Shown here piece by piece: positions 1 to 14,463 of a stretch of DNA of 64,000 bases. The stretch comes from Epiperipatus broadwayi (lineage: Eukaryota > Onychophora > Udeonychophora > Euonychophora > Peripatidae), in the NCBI GenBank assembly GCA_028023455.1, contig JAQFVV010012396.1:24321330-24385329 (forward strand), written 5' to 3'. The notes below the pieces were generated by a model. It ran no database searches. It was not told the DNA's origin and saw only the letters and a list, made by a program, of their open reading frames with translations. Positions within the stretch are counted from its first letter, which is position 1, and every line of letters starts with the position of its first letter. The position numbers and the translations under genes were made by a program.

Positions 1-74
1 ATTTAAAAAGAATGATTTTTAAATAAATATGGTTACCACTTCTTACATATGGTCCTGATAATTGGATGGAAAAT

Positions 75-359
75 ACAGACACTTAAAATTAATGAACAAC
101 ATATGAAAAGATATATATTAAGAATAATAATAGAAATTGATAATGAAATGTATGGGTGAGAGAACAAACATATATTACTGATGTCATTGAAAGAATTAAG
201 AAACTGAAGTGGAGTTGGGCTGGACATAGAGCTAAAAGAATTAATGATAGATTAATGGTTGAAATATTAAATTGGAAGCAAACAATTTGTAAAAGACTTT
301 TTTTTATGTTTTCGAGAAAGTATGCTAGTGTGACCAGAAGAAAAGAGGCTAATGATTAG
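75..359 (+). pseudogene. LINE reverse transcriptase ORF, C-terminal relic
   Basis: This is a short decayed piece from the C-terminal end of a non-LTR retrotransposon ORF2. The clearest part is an open frame from 156 to 359 of 67 residues. It carries a stretch of the form DVIERIKKLKWSWAGH followed by R...DRL...ILNW, which matches the conserved segment after the reverse transcriptase (K-W-x-W-A-G-H-x-A-R, then W) in RTE/Jockey-like LINEs. Upstream sequence from about 75 looks like the preceding part of the same domain in a shifted frame. No catalytic reverse transcriptase motif is present, so this is a 5'-truncated, inactive copy. The clade assignment is uncertain. The family resemblance is from memory of these proteins and was not tested by search. 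Confidence 0.55.
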
Positions 360-432
360 AGAAATAATATTAAACTTGGTGAGATTTGTCTTCTTCAGGA
401 AATCAATAATGCTTTTTTACACATATTGCCAC

Positions 433-890
433 TCAATGCAAGCCAGAGTAATCAATGGATGCCAGAAGGCTTGTGCATAAAATTCCCATCTAGTGCCTAC
501 CCATCCAATATCCCCAGACTAGTTTCTGGCATGTGGCCTTTGTCAGTGAGGAGCCTCAGATCTGAGAGCACTGCACCTAGATCTTATGACTATATAAGCT
601 AATGAGCTTAGATTGCAAATATTGTGTTTTCAATTTAAGACTCATGGTTTTGTAGTTAAGTAGAGATAAAAGGTGGTTGCTGGAGGGATGCATTAGATCC
701 TAAGATCTAGGTGCAGTGCTTTCAGATCCAAGGCTCCTCACTGAAAAAGGCCACAAGCCAGAAACTAGTCTGGGGATATTGGATGGATAAGCACTAGATG
801 GGGATTTTATGCACAGGCCTTCTGGCATCCATTGATTACTCTGGCTTGCACTGACTTGCACTACTGTATAGAGAGTTTTGTCTGTTTTAA
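433..890. mobile_element. Foldback element with 154-bp inverted arms
   Basis: The segment 433-586 and the segment 701-854 are reverse complements of each other with few mismatches. They are separated by a 114-bp spacer at 587-700. The arms include matching landmarks such as CCAGAAGGC, CCCATCTAGTGC and GACTAGTTTCTGGC. The right arm continues to about 890 with a further segment (TAGAGAGTTTTGTCTG in its reverse sense) that recurs in a third copy at the end of the window. No coding capacity is visible. It is either a foldback/MITE-type DNA element or two head-to-head copies of one short interspersed family. No target duplication was identified. Confidence 0.7.
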
Positions 891-1263
891 TAGCAGTTAT
901 GAGCAAGCATAAGAGATGATGATGATGTGATGTGTATTGGCTTAAAATCAATAATGGATGCAAATATGATGATGACTCAATTGTCACTGCTTTATTTCAT
1001 TTTTAATATCAATTCATCTTTTAATATAGTTATTCATTCCACAATTCTATTTTCTTTTCATCATATATCAAATAGTGATTATTTATTTATTTATTCTGTT
1101 TTATAGTTAATGCTATGTTACAATTTTTTATCTAGAAATATTTTTTCTACTATACACTTATTTATTGTATGAATTTTGAAATATAAAATAGAGCACAAAA
1201 ATAAATATAATCTATATAACTTTTTATGTATTCATCCATCTATTTATTTTTTTGTTTTTGTTC

Positions 1264-1264
<1 letters not shown>
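891..1264. other. AT-rich spacer, no feature seen
   Basis: A 374-bp AT-rich stretch between the foldback element and the tetranucleotide array. I see only short ATG/GAT-rich and TTTA-rich tracts and no coding or RNA signal. Confidence 0.6.
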
Positions 1265-1790
<526 letters not shown>

Positions 1791-4700
1791 CACCTTTCGG
1801 TTAAACTATTGATTTCAATCTAAGTAATTTTTTTTTGCTTGTTGAATGCTATATCCAATTTTCTAACAAAGTATTAAGCAAATATCATTAGATTAAAATA
1901 AAAAAAAGCATGCTCTAAATGAAGCAACCAAAACAATGTTCATAAAGTTATAAAAAGCAAAAGCATGAAAGTTGATAATAAAAATAATATTGTAGCTAGA
2001 AGTAGAAAAGTGATAATTGTAAAACTCTGCGTTAATTATTTATAAAATACGCAGTTAAATGCGGTGATACAATGCTGGAATCACAGCTACAGGTTCCAGG
2101 ATTATTTCTGAAATGAATAACTAAATAAAATTTAACAAACACGGCTGGATTAACTGAATGAAATGTTTAGTTGCTCATTCACTTCCTATGATGTTTCAAG
2201 TTGTATGATCTTTTGAAAAATTTACCCATAAGATTGCTTTATTTATATATATGTTTAAAGCTATATTTTTCTTTGATCAATTTATATCTGCCAAAATTTA
2301 TACAGATATATCGTAATATTGTAAATTTAAAATATCAATTTTATTTTTATGTACTTATTTTACACAACACACACACACACACACATATAATACTTAAATA
2401 AAAAATCTCATTCATGCATGACAAGTTCTTTTGTTTCTGAAACTTGTTTTGAATTTATTATGCAATATTAATAATGAATAAATATAAATGTTTGCTCATT
2501 CTAAGGTCGGAGGAAAAAGAAAGATAATAACACTACTTTGTCCTGTATTTTTCATATATCCTGTGGCATTTTCATACTCCATTGCCAGTGGTTGTTGACA
2601 TTTAGGATAAAGAAACACAGCAGCTGACTATTAATTAAAATTCTGACCACATTTAAATAATTAGATATCTGCAAATTAGTGATATGTGAAATGAGAATAC
2701 ATTTACGGAAGCATTTTAATTAAATTAAAATATTGGCAGGAATATTTCTACCACGATTTAGTTCTTTATCTCTTTCTCTCTATTTTATAATCTACATTAT
2801 AAGTTATATATATTATAACAATTATATTCATTGAATCTAATTTTATTCAAACTTATAAGATATTTACAAAATATTAGAGCATAAATATTTTAATTAAAAT
2901 ATTAATACATTTATTTATATTACATTAGATCATTTTATTTAATTTTAAAGTTATTTATATATTTAAAAAAACAATGGCTATTGATATTTGATGACTTAAT
3001 AATATTAAAAATATGTAACACAATAAGTAGAATAAATTTGTTTCAAACTTTAAATTATTTAAAAAATTTCCAGCCATTAACTTGATTAGTGTAATAAAAG
3101 GCATTTGGTTACTTGATGGATATCTGCAATCAAGTATTTCATGTTAATGAAGGTCAATATCTGGTTTGTAATACAATTGGTTAATATTGTAACAGTATGG
3201 AAATAGTGATGCCAAAATTTGGGTGATAATTGTAACTGTATGAAAAGTAGAGGTGAACCTGGGGTCATGGAAAATTATCATAATCATCAATCCAATATAA
3301 TTAATCAAATTAAATATCAAATATATAATGAATAATAATGAATAAAGTAAGCATGAAGGATTAGCACAGAATTAATTATAAGTTCACCATCATTACACAA
3401 AAGAAATAATAATTCATCACTATGAATGACCAATAAAAAAAATAAATCAACAGTCAATATTGTGAGTGAATTTGGAAAATAATCCACTATAGACAAGGCT
3501 AATTATTTAGCCACTGCTAAAACTAAGGGCCGAAATACAAACAATAGTTATCTGGATCTGCATATTTAGATGTTACTCCATTGAACTACAACAATAAATT
3601 AAATAATATTTGACCATAATTAATGCTCTGACTACTTAGGACCATTAATACACTGGTCAGCAATGAACTAAATTTCTAAAGAAATAAAAATTAAAATGAA
3701 ATGTGGTACATAAACATTAAAGGATATCCCTTTTGCACCAATCAGGATTATCATCACCTGGACATCTGTAACATTAAACATAAACTGCTACTCCCTATAA
3801 ATGTTATGCACAAATCTAGCTCAGGAAGCAAAAACTCTATAAACTATTATTGTGAGCAAGAGGTAAATAATGCATCTTATTATAAATCACATTAAATAAT
3901 CCCTGGATTTACCCTATTATAAGTATATAGTTTATTGGGATCATTAAAAAAATCCTAGAACATTCAGATATTATGAAATAAAGTCACACACACTGCAGTT
4001 TATGAACAGAGATTGAATAGAAAAAAAAAAAACATTAAAATTAAAAAATTTTTTTAAACAATTATTTAATAACTAATTGATTAACAATAAAAAAAATGAC
4101 AATTATAAAATTTTAAACATTCATTTCATTAAAAAATATATACTCATAAAAATTATAATCAATCAGTTGATTTCTATCCATATATTAACTTTTAATTAAT
4201 TTATTTATTTTGTTAAAATAAGTAAGATTTGGAAAAACAACATTTTCAATATCAGAGATAACAATCTTTGATTTAGATTAATTAGCCTTTTGTTAAGTTT
4301 TTAGGAGAGAAAAATGATGTTTCACATACAAAAAAATAAGTTTAAAAAAATTAAATTAAAAAAAAAATCTTTTATAATTTAAAAAAAAAAAAAGAATAAT
4401 ATAAAAATGTTTCACAATGTGAAAACATTAATAAAAATATTTAAACTATCAATCCTTACAAAAATAAAAAAAATATTAATTTTATATAAGAAAAAAAATC
4501 TTTTTTTTTACTATTAATAAAAATATAGTGTGTACACAAAAAATACATTCAACCATGGTTTTATTTTTGGTGGAGTCATTCTTTCCTGTTGCAATTTCCA
4601 GTTATTATCTAATTGAGTTTCTCTTTGAAGGTTTCTAGACATATGTATGGATAGTTCATTCTTTTCTTAGTTTGCAGTAATTCCAAGCTAAAAATAGCAA

Positions 4701-7700
4701 ATTTTACTCTTGGGTTGTTTTTTTTTTAAATTTTAGGTAAGACGAAAAGCAGAGATTCAAGCTCTTGGTTGAAGACTAGGTTGCAGATTACTTTAAGTGG
4801 TAACTTTTTCTTCTCTACATTTTTTTCCAGTGATGTCAGTTTTATTTAAATTTAGCATATGATTTTCATTGTAGAAACCATTTTTAAAACTAAACTCATA
4901 GTATGCTAAAGGTTTGATTAAAACTTCTCCTTGTTTAATAGCTTTTTAAAGATTTTTGCTGAAGTATATAGCAACTTGCTAAAGATTTTTGTTTTTTTCT
5001 TTATCAGCTGGATTAAGACTTGACTGCTCTCTCTTCAACAGCTAAGTTATGAATATTTTCTCTTACAAGATACTTGAGTCTTCTTACTTATTCGCACCCT
5101 CATTATTTTTTTTAGAATTGTATTGGTAAGAAGCTAATCAGAATCTGTCTTCAACAAGATAATGTTTGTAACAACCAATTACATACATTTTTACAAATAC
5201 CATCATTCAGGTAATTTCTTCCTTAATTATAGACATTGAAGACAAAATTAAGAATTTAAATAAATATAAAATTCTTGGGATTTCTTTCTAATTAAAATTT
5301 TTTTCTTGCAAAAAAAACAACAACAAAATAATCAGTTAATTGCACTAATGTGATTTTTTTGCATTATAGAGAGATCAAGAAAAAAAACAACTCTGACTAA
5401 TTAAAAATACAATTTATCAGATGTATTAAAATTAATATTTTTTTAAAAAAGAATACAATTAAAAATAAAACTTTATCCCTCATTTAAAGTTAAAATTAAT
5501 ATATATTAAATAATTTACAAAAGAAAGCAAATTATTTTTCTTTTAGTACATTTTTATATTTTATAAGAGAGAGAGAAAAACTTGTTTACATTATTTTATA
5601 AGTTCTTTTCCTTCTTTAATCATTTATAACTCATTAAAATATTCACATATTAAAATCATAATATTTAACAAATTTAATGTTTGAAAATTCTCATACTATC
5701 ATATTGGGATTTAAAATATTTACTTAATTAAAGACTGGTTATTATTATTATAAAAATATTCCTGGAAAAATTAAATATTATTTTCACCATTAATTAAATA
5801 ATCTTTAACTAAACCTGAAAAACATTGTGTATTATTTAATTATTTTTAATGAAACCATGTAGCCAAGTGTTATATGAGTGCTCATGGATCAATGGTAATT
5901 TATCTTTTTGCTGTATTCAAATTCAAGCCATAAAAGATTTTAAAAATTTTCAGATTCTAATTAGGCAAATTTTTTTTCATGAGCTTAGTCCATGGTGAAT
6001 CAAACTAATAATTATTTATTACATAGATTTATTTTTTTAACCCAATAACTAATGACCTTATTAATTCTTTTACTGTATACATAGATTTGGTAATTAGTTA
6101 TTCAGTCCATATTGGCCAAGAAATATCTATTTAGATATTTTTAATTATAGTATAAAAAAAAATAAAATTGATTAAATTAGTTGGCAAATGGAAAGACTTT
6201 TCAAAAATATTTTCTCCATTTTTTAAGAAGACCTAGAGAAGTATTTTTTTCTGTGAAAATATATTAATATATTACTCTCTATATATATATATATGTCTTA
6301 AGAATTGTATGTGATTTGCTATATTTATATTTGGACTATTTTAAATTTTATATTACATTTATATCATAATTTAAGTATGTAAATAATATCTTAAGAATCC
6401 ATTATTACTACAGCTAAATAAACCTCAATTTTTTTTCATGTAAGATGCAATATATTTTAGTTACAATTTGGTCAGTATATGGAATTTTTTTTTTACAAAA
6501 AAAAATAGCTCCGAATTTGTTCTATAGCTAAAATTAACTTAGAAAAAATGGAATATGTTGAATGAAAATCATTACAGAAATTAATTACAAAAGAAGCTAT
6601 TTTAAAATGTCTGTTGAAACTGCAATGTTGTATCCCTAATCCTTTATTAAACTTGTTAATTAGATAATAAAACTTATTATGTCGAGAATAATTTTCATTG
6701 CTTGTAATAAATGCATTACAATTTAATTTGAAAAAATAGTAACATCATACTTATATGAAATTGATATAGGTAGATAGGTAGGTAAGTAGGTAGATATGTA
6801 GGCAGACACTATATTAAATAAAAAACTTGGTAAACAAGTAAATGCAATAATTTACTTGTGACCATAATTTAAATCTCTATTTATTTTTATATAAAAAATA
6901 GCTAAAGACATCCAAACATATGATGCTCTCATGACACATTTTGACTGAACCAGTATTTCTTAGGTAAAGAACATTTCTTTTATATTCCCAATATCTTAAA
7001 ACTATTATACTTAAATATCTAAACATACTGATATCAATTTCAAGTGCAAACTTTATTTTGGAAACTCAAATATTAATGAAATTGTATCACAATATAACAG
7101 TAAAATTATTATGGTATTACTGACAATTATGTAAACAAATTATTAAATGACAAATATTTTTGAAAATATCCAGCTATTCTAGATATGCTGATTATGTTAA
7201 TATAAAAAAATAAATCTAAGCATTTAAATACATCATAAATCAGACAATGATAAATAATAGGGTCAATTTCAAACAAGCCAATAATTGTCCCACTAGTTAT
7301 TAATGTCTTATTTATGATCCATCTAAGAATTTAGATGTAGATAAAAAATAGAATTACCCTTTTATTTGAATTAATTGGCCTTGTTTAGAGATAGTTTGGT
7401 GAATATTTAAAAAACAGTTGCAAGCAAATACTTTATATCAACAACTATCAACTACTCTTTAAATATTCTTGTAAATTTATGATTTACATATTAATTTAAT
7501 TATAAATATTAAAGTTATTATATAATCATAGTTAAATGCATTTATAAATTTACACTTTTTATCTCAAGTGTTATCCCATTAAAATAAATGAATTTTAATT
7601 ATTATCTACATCAACCTACCTTTATGAACAAACAGCAGAGAAGCCAGAAAACATTTAAACAGCTTTCATAATGATAACATCAATGAAATTAATTTGGTAG

Positions 7701-10700
7701 TAGAGCGCATATGAAAAAAAAAAAACACTATAAGATTATGCATTTATTTAACTCTAAATGTTTACAACTAGTATATGATACTGCAAAAAATTTTCATACT
7801 TTAATTTTGTATATTTTTTTTTATTTATTGAATAAGTGTTCATCACAATATATTCTTAAGTGTGCCTGTAATTTTTAAAAATCCAATTACTTTGAATTTT
7901 GCTTGAATAGTATAAATTTTATGCCACTTTTTAAAGTTTAGTCTCATACCACTTGTAATCTAAATGTGAGAAAGTTTTCTCTATATTTTGTAGTCTATTA
8001 TTAGTTTTTTATATTTTTTATATAAATATTATAATAATTACTGTAAATAATGCATATAATAATAAGAAATTTTATTTCATTATAATAACTGATCTTAAAA
8101 ACATCAATCAATTCCAGTTTCAAGCTACTCTAAACAAAGTTAATTTTATTTCTTCTTTTTTGTGATTGTATAGTTATATTTTCTTATACAAATATAATAT
8201 TTATTGTAAATAATGTACGTAATAAAAAAAATCCTTTGAAATGGATAATTATATAAAAAATACTTTTCAAAGTGCTAAGGAATATTTATATTAAAGTAGA
8301 CACAGCATGGAAAAAAATTATAAAAAATAAAACATAAATGAGTAGAATTGTTTTATAAGGAAAAAAAAAATTATATTTAATATTTTTATATACAGAAAAA
8401 AAATATGATTGAGAGGTGTATTAATGATTTAGAATTTTTTTTTAATAAAATAAAGATAAATCATTCATCTATAAAATATATTGTCATGATTGCATTTGTA
8501 TGATTAATAGAATAGATTAATATATCAATAAGTTTATAAAATTCATAAATAATATATATCAATTACTAGAGGAAAAAAACAATAAAACAATTTATTTACT
8601 TATACCAATAAGTAAAGAAAATAGTCAAAATAGTATAAGAATTAAGACAATAGTCAATAGGAAAGAAAGTAATACAAATAAAATGAATTGAGTTTTTAAT
8701 ATAAATAAAACAAAATAAATTATTTAAATACAAAAGTAAACAGAATTCAGAAACAAAAGAGAATATTATAACATAATTTACTATAATTGGATTTTCAATT
8801 AATATAATAAGTAATATTAATAATAAAAAAAACTCTAATAAAAAATATAAAAAAAAACTAAATTTTAAAAAAACATAAAATAAAATTGAAAAATACAAAC
8901 AAAATTTGTAATTTATTACAAATTAAACAAAGTGCATACAAAAAAAAATAATTCATAAAAAAAAAATTGATAAATTTGTTAAATAAATACAAAAAATAAT
9001 AATAAAAATATAATAAATTATATATATATATAATGTGTAAAACATAGAAAAAACAATATATAAATGGAAAACCCAAAAATAAATGAAGCTAAAAATCCAA
9101 ATACCAATTAAATAACGTTAAAAATATAATAAATTGAATATTTAAAATAATGTGGAAAGAATATGGAAAATAAAAGACTAATAATAATATAAATATTATA
9201 GAAATAGAAAATTTAATAGATAGGACTTAAACAACAGTTATAGGTTATAAAACTCAACAATATATACTCATATATAAAAATAGCACATTATAAAAATATT
9301 AAAATGATTCATAAAATGAATAATAAAAATGAAATACTATCAAAAAGTTATTTATTTAAAATATATAATGGTGTGCCCTCTATATATAATGAGAAATAAC
9401 AAAATTAGTTATTTATATGAAGATTATATACATTATTATAATATATTGTAACCCAGTGCCTTTGGCAGTTGGATTTATTTAGCATTATTTCTGCATGAAA
9501 TCAATGCTATTCTTTAAAAAAAAATAAAAGTGGTAATATTTGGTTAGTAAAATGTGCTAACCATTTGCCTAGATGTAGTTTGTGTGAATAAATAATGTAT
9601 TTCCTAATGCAATGTCATGTTTTTAAAAGGACATGAATAACTCAAGTAAGATATTGTTATAAGAGCAAGTTAAGATAATTTAAATAGGATGTAATAAACT
9701 GTACTTCTTAAGTGGTCATACAAAGAAGAAACAACCATAAATATCAATTAAGTCATTTTAAGATCTTATTGTAAGAAAAACTAACTTCTGGTAAATTCAT
9801 TTGAAGAAAATAATTTATGTGTAATTAAAATCACAGATAATTATTGTTGGTTTGAATGTATTTATTATTTTCATTATTAAACTGCTTTGTAATGCATTTT
9901 AAATAATACTGAAACCTATATCCATTGTAATATTTTTTTCCTTTGTTTATGTTATAATCAAATGATTTTTTTTCTTGGTAGAGGTCGCTACAATTAAAAA
10001 AATGATCAAATTCATACACAAGTCACTTTCAGAAATAGTCTGCTTTCTGTATTTCAAAGATATAACAGTGCTGAGATTTGGTAACACAATTTTTTAAAAT
10101 TTTGCAGAAATAAATGTATAATCTAAGGAAAGTTCTATTGACAATGTGTGCCTGAACGTTTTGGTAAGATATCTTGAATTTCTATGCCATCCTTCTATTT
10201 CAAAACTTTCTACATTAAATAATTATCGCATCTTAAAAGTTGGATTTTTTTAAACAAAACCAAGAAAAATGAAGATATTAGCTAAGAATATTAATCAATT
10301 TATTATTTTATCTAAATTAAGGAAAACAAATATTTTCCAAGTGGGAAATAATTATTTTATGACTTATTATTCTTTATTGATATTTTCTTGGTGTAGGAGA
10401 AAAATAACTAAAAGGAATATTAAAAAGAAAAGAAAGAAAAACTAGAAACATTTTTTTGCACTTCTTTTAAGTAGATCATCTGTGTTTCTAAATAATGCCA
10501 TTTTATACATTGGAATATATTTTGTTCACCAAGAATTATCTAGAAAAAAATAATAATAATTATAATAATACTAATCTATACATACAGCTGCATGGTTTTT
10601 TTTTTTTAAAAAAAGGAAAAAGAACAACTTTCTTGAAATAAATGTGTAAATTTAATACGTGCATTCTTTAAGGGAAAAATTACTATTGGAAAAATGAGAA

Positions 10701-13584
10701 CTGAATATCTTTAGTGACTTAAGAATAAAATTAAATTATATATTATACTATATGCAAGGTGGAATTCTTATAACTTCATCTATTCTATAAGTCAACTGCA
10801 GTTATTATCATACTAATCTATAGGAAAAAGTGCACATTTTCCTCAATAAATAATCTAGCTAATTATACATGTAGTCAATAAATAATGGTTGTTTATCATC
10901 TATGTTATAATATTCTTTTTTTCTTGGATCCAGATTTTATTATTATAATTCAATTAAGAATTAATCTTTGGTTCTACTATATATATATATATTAAATGTT
11001 CATTATTATAATTGCTAAAGAAAAGAAAACTTATCATTAGAGAAAAAAAAATGTGTTTATTACTTTCAGTGCTTTGTAAAATGTGACTGGATGAAAACTC
11101 TTCACCTGGAAAAACAGCTCATAGAAAAATAGTTCTGCTAATGAGATAGTACAATAATATGGACATTTCAAAATTTTATGCATCTTTTATTCAGTTTTGA
11201 AGTGATCATTATTATTGGCCACAAACCCTTGAAGTTTTTGAATAGATGTTATTTAAATAATGATTGCCATATCAGATATAGCTTATTGTTTCACAAATTC
11301 CAACAGAAGAAAATATACTACTCAGGAAAAGAAAACATTGTAGCTGATAGATAAAATATCTTCTCAACACTTCAGAATAAATCATTTATTCCTTGCAGCT
11401 ATGTTATTTACTGTAGGTGAGGCAATGTAAGACAATTTAAGGTGGCTGGATAAACTACTGTTCAATGATTCTCAATATTGCAATATTATTTTTATACCTT
11501 AAGCATGATAACATCCATTATATTATAAAATTAAAAAATATAGCCTTGTATAAAATTGTTGATAATATATAACTGTACAAAAGTAATTATGAACAAAAAA
11601 CTTATGGAAAGTACTAATACCAACAAGCACTAGGAATAAATCTATTGTGTATGTATATTGCCTGTATTATCATAATGGTTCCAAAAAGGGGGAACATATT
11701 TTGTGCTTATTATTTCACTGGTCTGGGATGTATGCATAGATATTGACTATATTACAAACAATTACAATTTGTTTATAGACTAAACTGGTCAAGAAATTCC
11801 ATGTTCATATTTTCACCCAATTCTTCCACAGGAAAATAATGAATTTTTAGTTATTGACTGCTATGAACCTTTTCCAGCATTTAGTTAGTTTAGATATCTG
11901 GTAATTATGTATGATGTATTTTTTAATATGACGTAGAATATTCCCATCAGGAAAGCAGATGCTAAATAAACTATTAAAATTCTATGGAGACCAACAAATT
12001 TCTACTGTGGGAAAAGCCTAAAGCTTTTTCACTGACCATGACATTCTATTTACATTAGGTAAATGGAAAAAGTAGATAATAAAATGAAATTCAATGCATA
12101 ATAAATTTTTTATGTCTCAACAAAATACTTGTGAAAGAGTTATTCTTGAACTCATCTAACTTTCAGGACATATATAGATACCAAGAACCATCAAGGATGG
12201 TGAAACAAGTAAATATGGGGGTTAATTATATAAATTTGAACTATTCATGCATCCACATACTTTATCCAAAATCATAGAGGATAATCAATACCTGTTATAA
12301 TAGAAGATGTAAATAAAGAAGATTAAAATAATGTTAGAAGTAAAATGAAAAAAACAATAACAAATCTTGTCAATTTGATGTTGGGAAATATTCATTGATA
12401 AGGGAATCTAGGCTCAGAAATCCACATAGATAAATGAATACAAAAAAAAATTTCTTTATGCAGGCCCATTTGAAATATTAAACAAACAAGAAAACAATGC
12501 ATTTTATTAAGAGATAATAATGGCCTAAAAAGTTAATATAATGCCAAAAGTTTGAAGATATGTAAGTAAAAATATTTGCTACAATCTTTTCTTTGTTTCT
12601 AGTTTGAGAATTTGTAATGTATTATTCATTTCAGTATCAATTATGTGTATTCCCATGTGGGTGAGAGATTTTTAAAAAATTTAAAAGTTTAAAAAAAAAT
12701 TCAAATTCAGTCAAGTAAATTGTTTTGCAATGAATCAATCAAGAAAAGAAAAAAATGTTATAGGTCCATTAAAAAAAGAAGTAAAACTTTTAAAAATCAA
12801 TTTTTCTTATTACACTGATTCTGAATTTTCACTTTATTAGAATAATATCAGACTTGTATTATGCTTAGTGAGCAAAAATAAGAAAAAAATGCCATATGCT
12901 GATCTAAGTTGTATATCTAAAAAACTTGACATGCTACTACTAATAAATCTGGTTAAAAAAAGAAACAACTTATTTCAAATTGCATAGCTGTTGATTGTTA
13001 AAGTATATTGTGTCCACATGTGGACTGTTTAATATTTGTCATTGTAAAGAAACAAATTAAAGTTATCTCCCTTTGTAAGTCTTACATTTAAAAAGAACTA
13101 TTTATACTTTATCCTAACTGTTATAAGTTGTATTTAATACTGATACCTTTATGCTATTTTATGAATGGTTTAAAATAAAAAGCAAAAGTTTTTTTTTTAA
13201 AAAAGGAGAGAAAAAAAATTAAAGTTAGTTGCATTTTAATGCAGCTGGATTAAAAAGAAAATAACTTTGTAAAGAATTATTCTTTTAATGCATGTTAACC
13301 AAATGTTATTTTGTAAAAAAATGTCACTTTAAAAATAATAATGATAAATAATGTTAATAATGGAGATAATATTCATTTTAAATGCACATCTATGCAAAAA
13401 TCAACCATGTGTTAATCAATGAGAGTAAATAATTAATAATAGCATTAATTAATAATTTAATTGCAGCCATCAGGTTTATGTAACCTTTCAATTGATTACT
13501 GAAAATTTTGATTTTGTGCCAGTGAAATTTTAGTGTATATATATATATGCAATTGTTTGGTCACTACTGAATACTTTAAATATA
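1791..13584. other. AT-rich non-coding stretch without a supported gene
   Basis: Nearly 11.8 kb of AT-rich sequence with homopolymer A and T runs and short (TA)n tracts (for example near 6280 and 10,980). There is a (CA)n tract at 2367-2394 and a small degenerate GGTA/GATA tract at 6765-6800. The open frames here are short and dominated by Phe/Leu/Ile/Tyr or Asn/Lys, as expected from T- or A-rich DNA. I saw no protein-family motif, tRNA cloverleaf or rRNA segment. A weak splice-acceptor plus short frame at 11,070-11,132 is listed as a finding only. The stretch could be intergenic DNA or part of a very long intron. Confidence 0.6.
2367..2394. repeat. (CA)n dinucleotide microsatellite
   Basis: A pure CA/AC run of about 14 units inside AT-rich DNA, seen directly. 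Confidence 0.9.
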
Positions 13585-13592
13585 CCTATATC
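13585..13592. repeat. Target-site duplication, left (hAT)
   Basis: CCTATATC, identical to the octamer at 18,156-18,163 directly beyond the other end of the element. Confidence 0.93.
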
Positions 13593-13666
13593 CAGGGCCG
13601 GCGCTGGGTACTAGGCGCCCGCATGCAAATTTGATTTTGGCACCCCTGTCAATATGTATGTTTACT

Positions 13667-14315
13667 AAGGTGACCCGACCGTGTCCTGTGGCGTTTTAAA
13701 AAAGTCATGATTTTTAGAAAGAATGCACGATGTAATGCTATTTTTGATATCAAAAATAGCATAAAATTGATTGTTAAATTATATATTATTTCATACAAAC
13801 GGTTTGTATGAAATAATATATAATTTAACACGGCAAATTTAGATGTTAGAAAAATTTGCAGAAATTTTAAAAATAATGTGTTTGTTAAAAATAGACAGAG
13901 TGATTCAAATATATATATATAATAAATTAAAAAAAAAATGTTTGAGATTAAAATATTTAAATGTTTAAAATAATTTTCGAAAAACATTTACATATTTTAA
14001 TCTCAAATATTTTTTTTTTTTAAAATTTCATATTTATTATTTGCGTCACTGTCTGTTTTTAACAAACCCATTATTTTTAAAATTTTTCCTAATTTTTCTA
14101 ACCTCTAAATTTATGCAAATATTAGCAAATTTAATAATAAATTTACAATTTATAAATGAAATAATTTTAAAAAAAGATAATATTACAAACATACATATTT
14201 AATTTATTATTATTAATGTACGCTATATCTATATAAACGCTCCATATAAACCAAATTTTTAATCAGCCCCCGGTCAATGGTGTCCCGTTTTACCAATGTT
14301 AAAATCTGGTCACTT
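13667..14315. mobile_element. Palindromic MITE-like insert inside the hAT element
   Basis: The segment begins AAGGTGACC (13,667) and ends GGTCACTT (14,308-14,315), an imperfect inverted terminus with related GTCC/GGGAC motifs inside both ends. Within it are nested inverted repeats. One is a perfect 28-bp palindrome arm pair at 13,773-13,800 and 13,802-13,829 with a single-base spacer. The other is a longer imperfect pair running from about 13,836 to 14,115, whose arms share blocks such as GTTTGTTAAAAA and TTGAGATTAAAAT. It holds no credible coding sequence. I could not identify a matching target duplication, so the exact ends are uncertain. Confidence 0.55.
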
Positions 14316-14463
14316 TAATGTATACCACCTACATGTTATAAATATTAGTGTACAAAACCTTTCTAAGGGAAACAAACAAGGCAATGTAAATAAATAATTT
14401 TTAATATTAAAAAAAAAGAAAATACAGTTAAAAAAAGTAAATGCATTACAAAACATGTTATAA

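Noticed and set aside
4720-4810. Possible exon after a T-rich tract ending TTTTAG
   Set aside because: The acceptor is directly followed by GTAAG and no frame of useful length stays open.
8596-9076. Minus-strand frames of 100 and 72 codons with many Phe, Leu, Ile and Tyr
   Set aside because: They are read from A-rich DNA, so the minus strand is T-rich and looks like membrane segments. Composition alone explains them.
13649-13987. Minus-strand frame of 112 codons in the hAT 3' region
   Set aside because: It crosses the palindromic MITE-like insert and has no recognisable domain.
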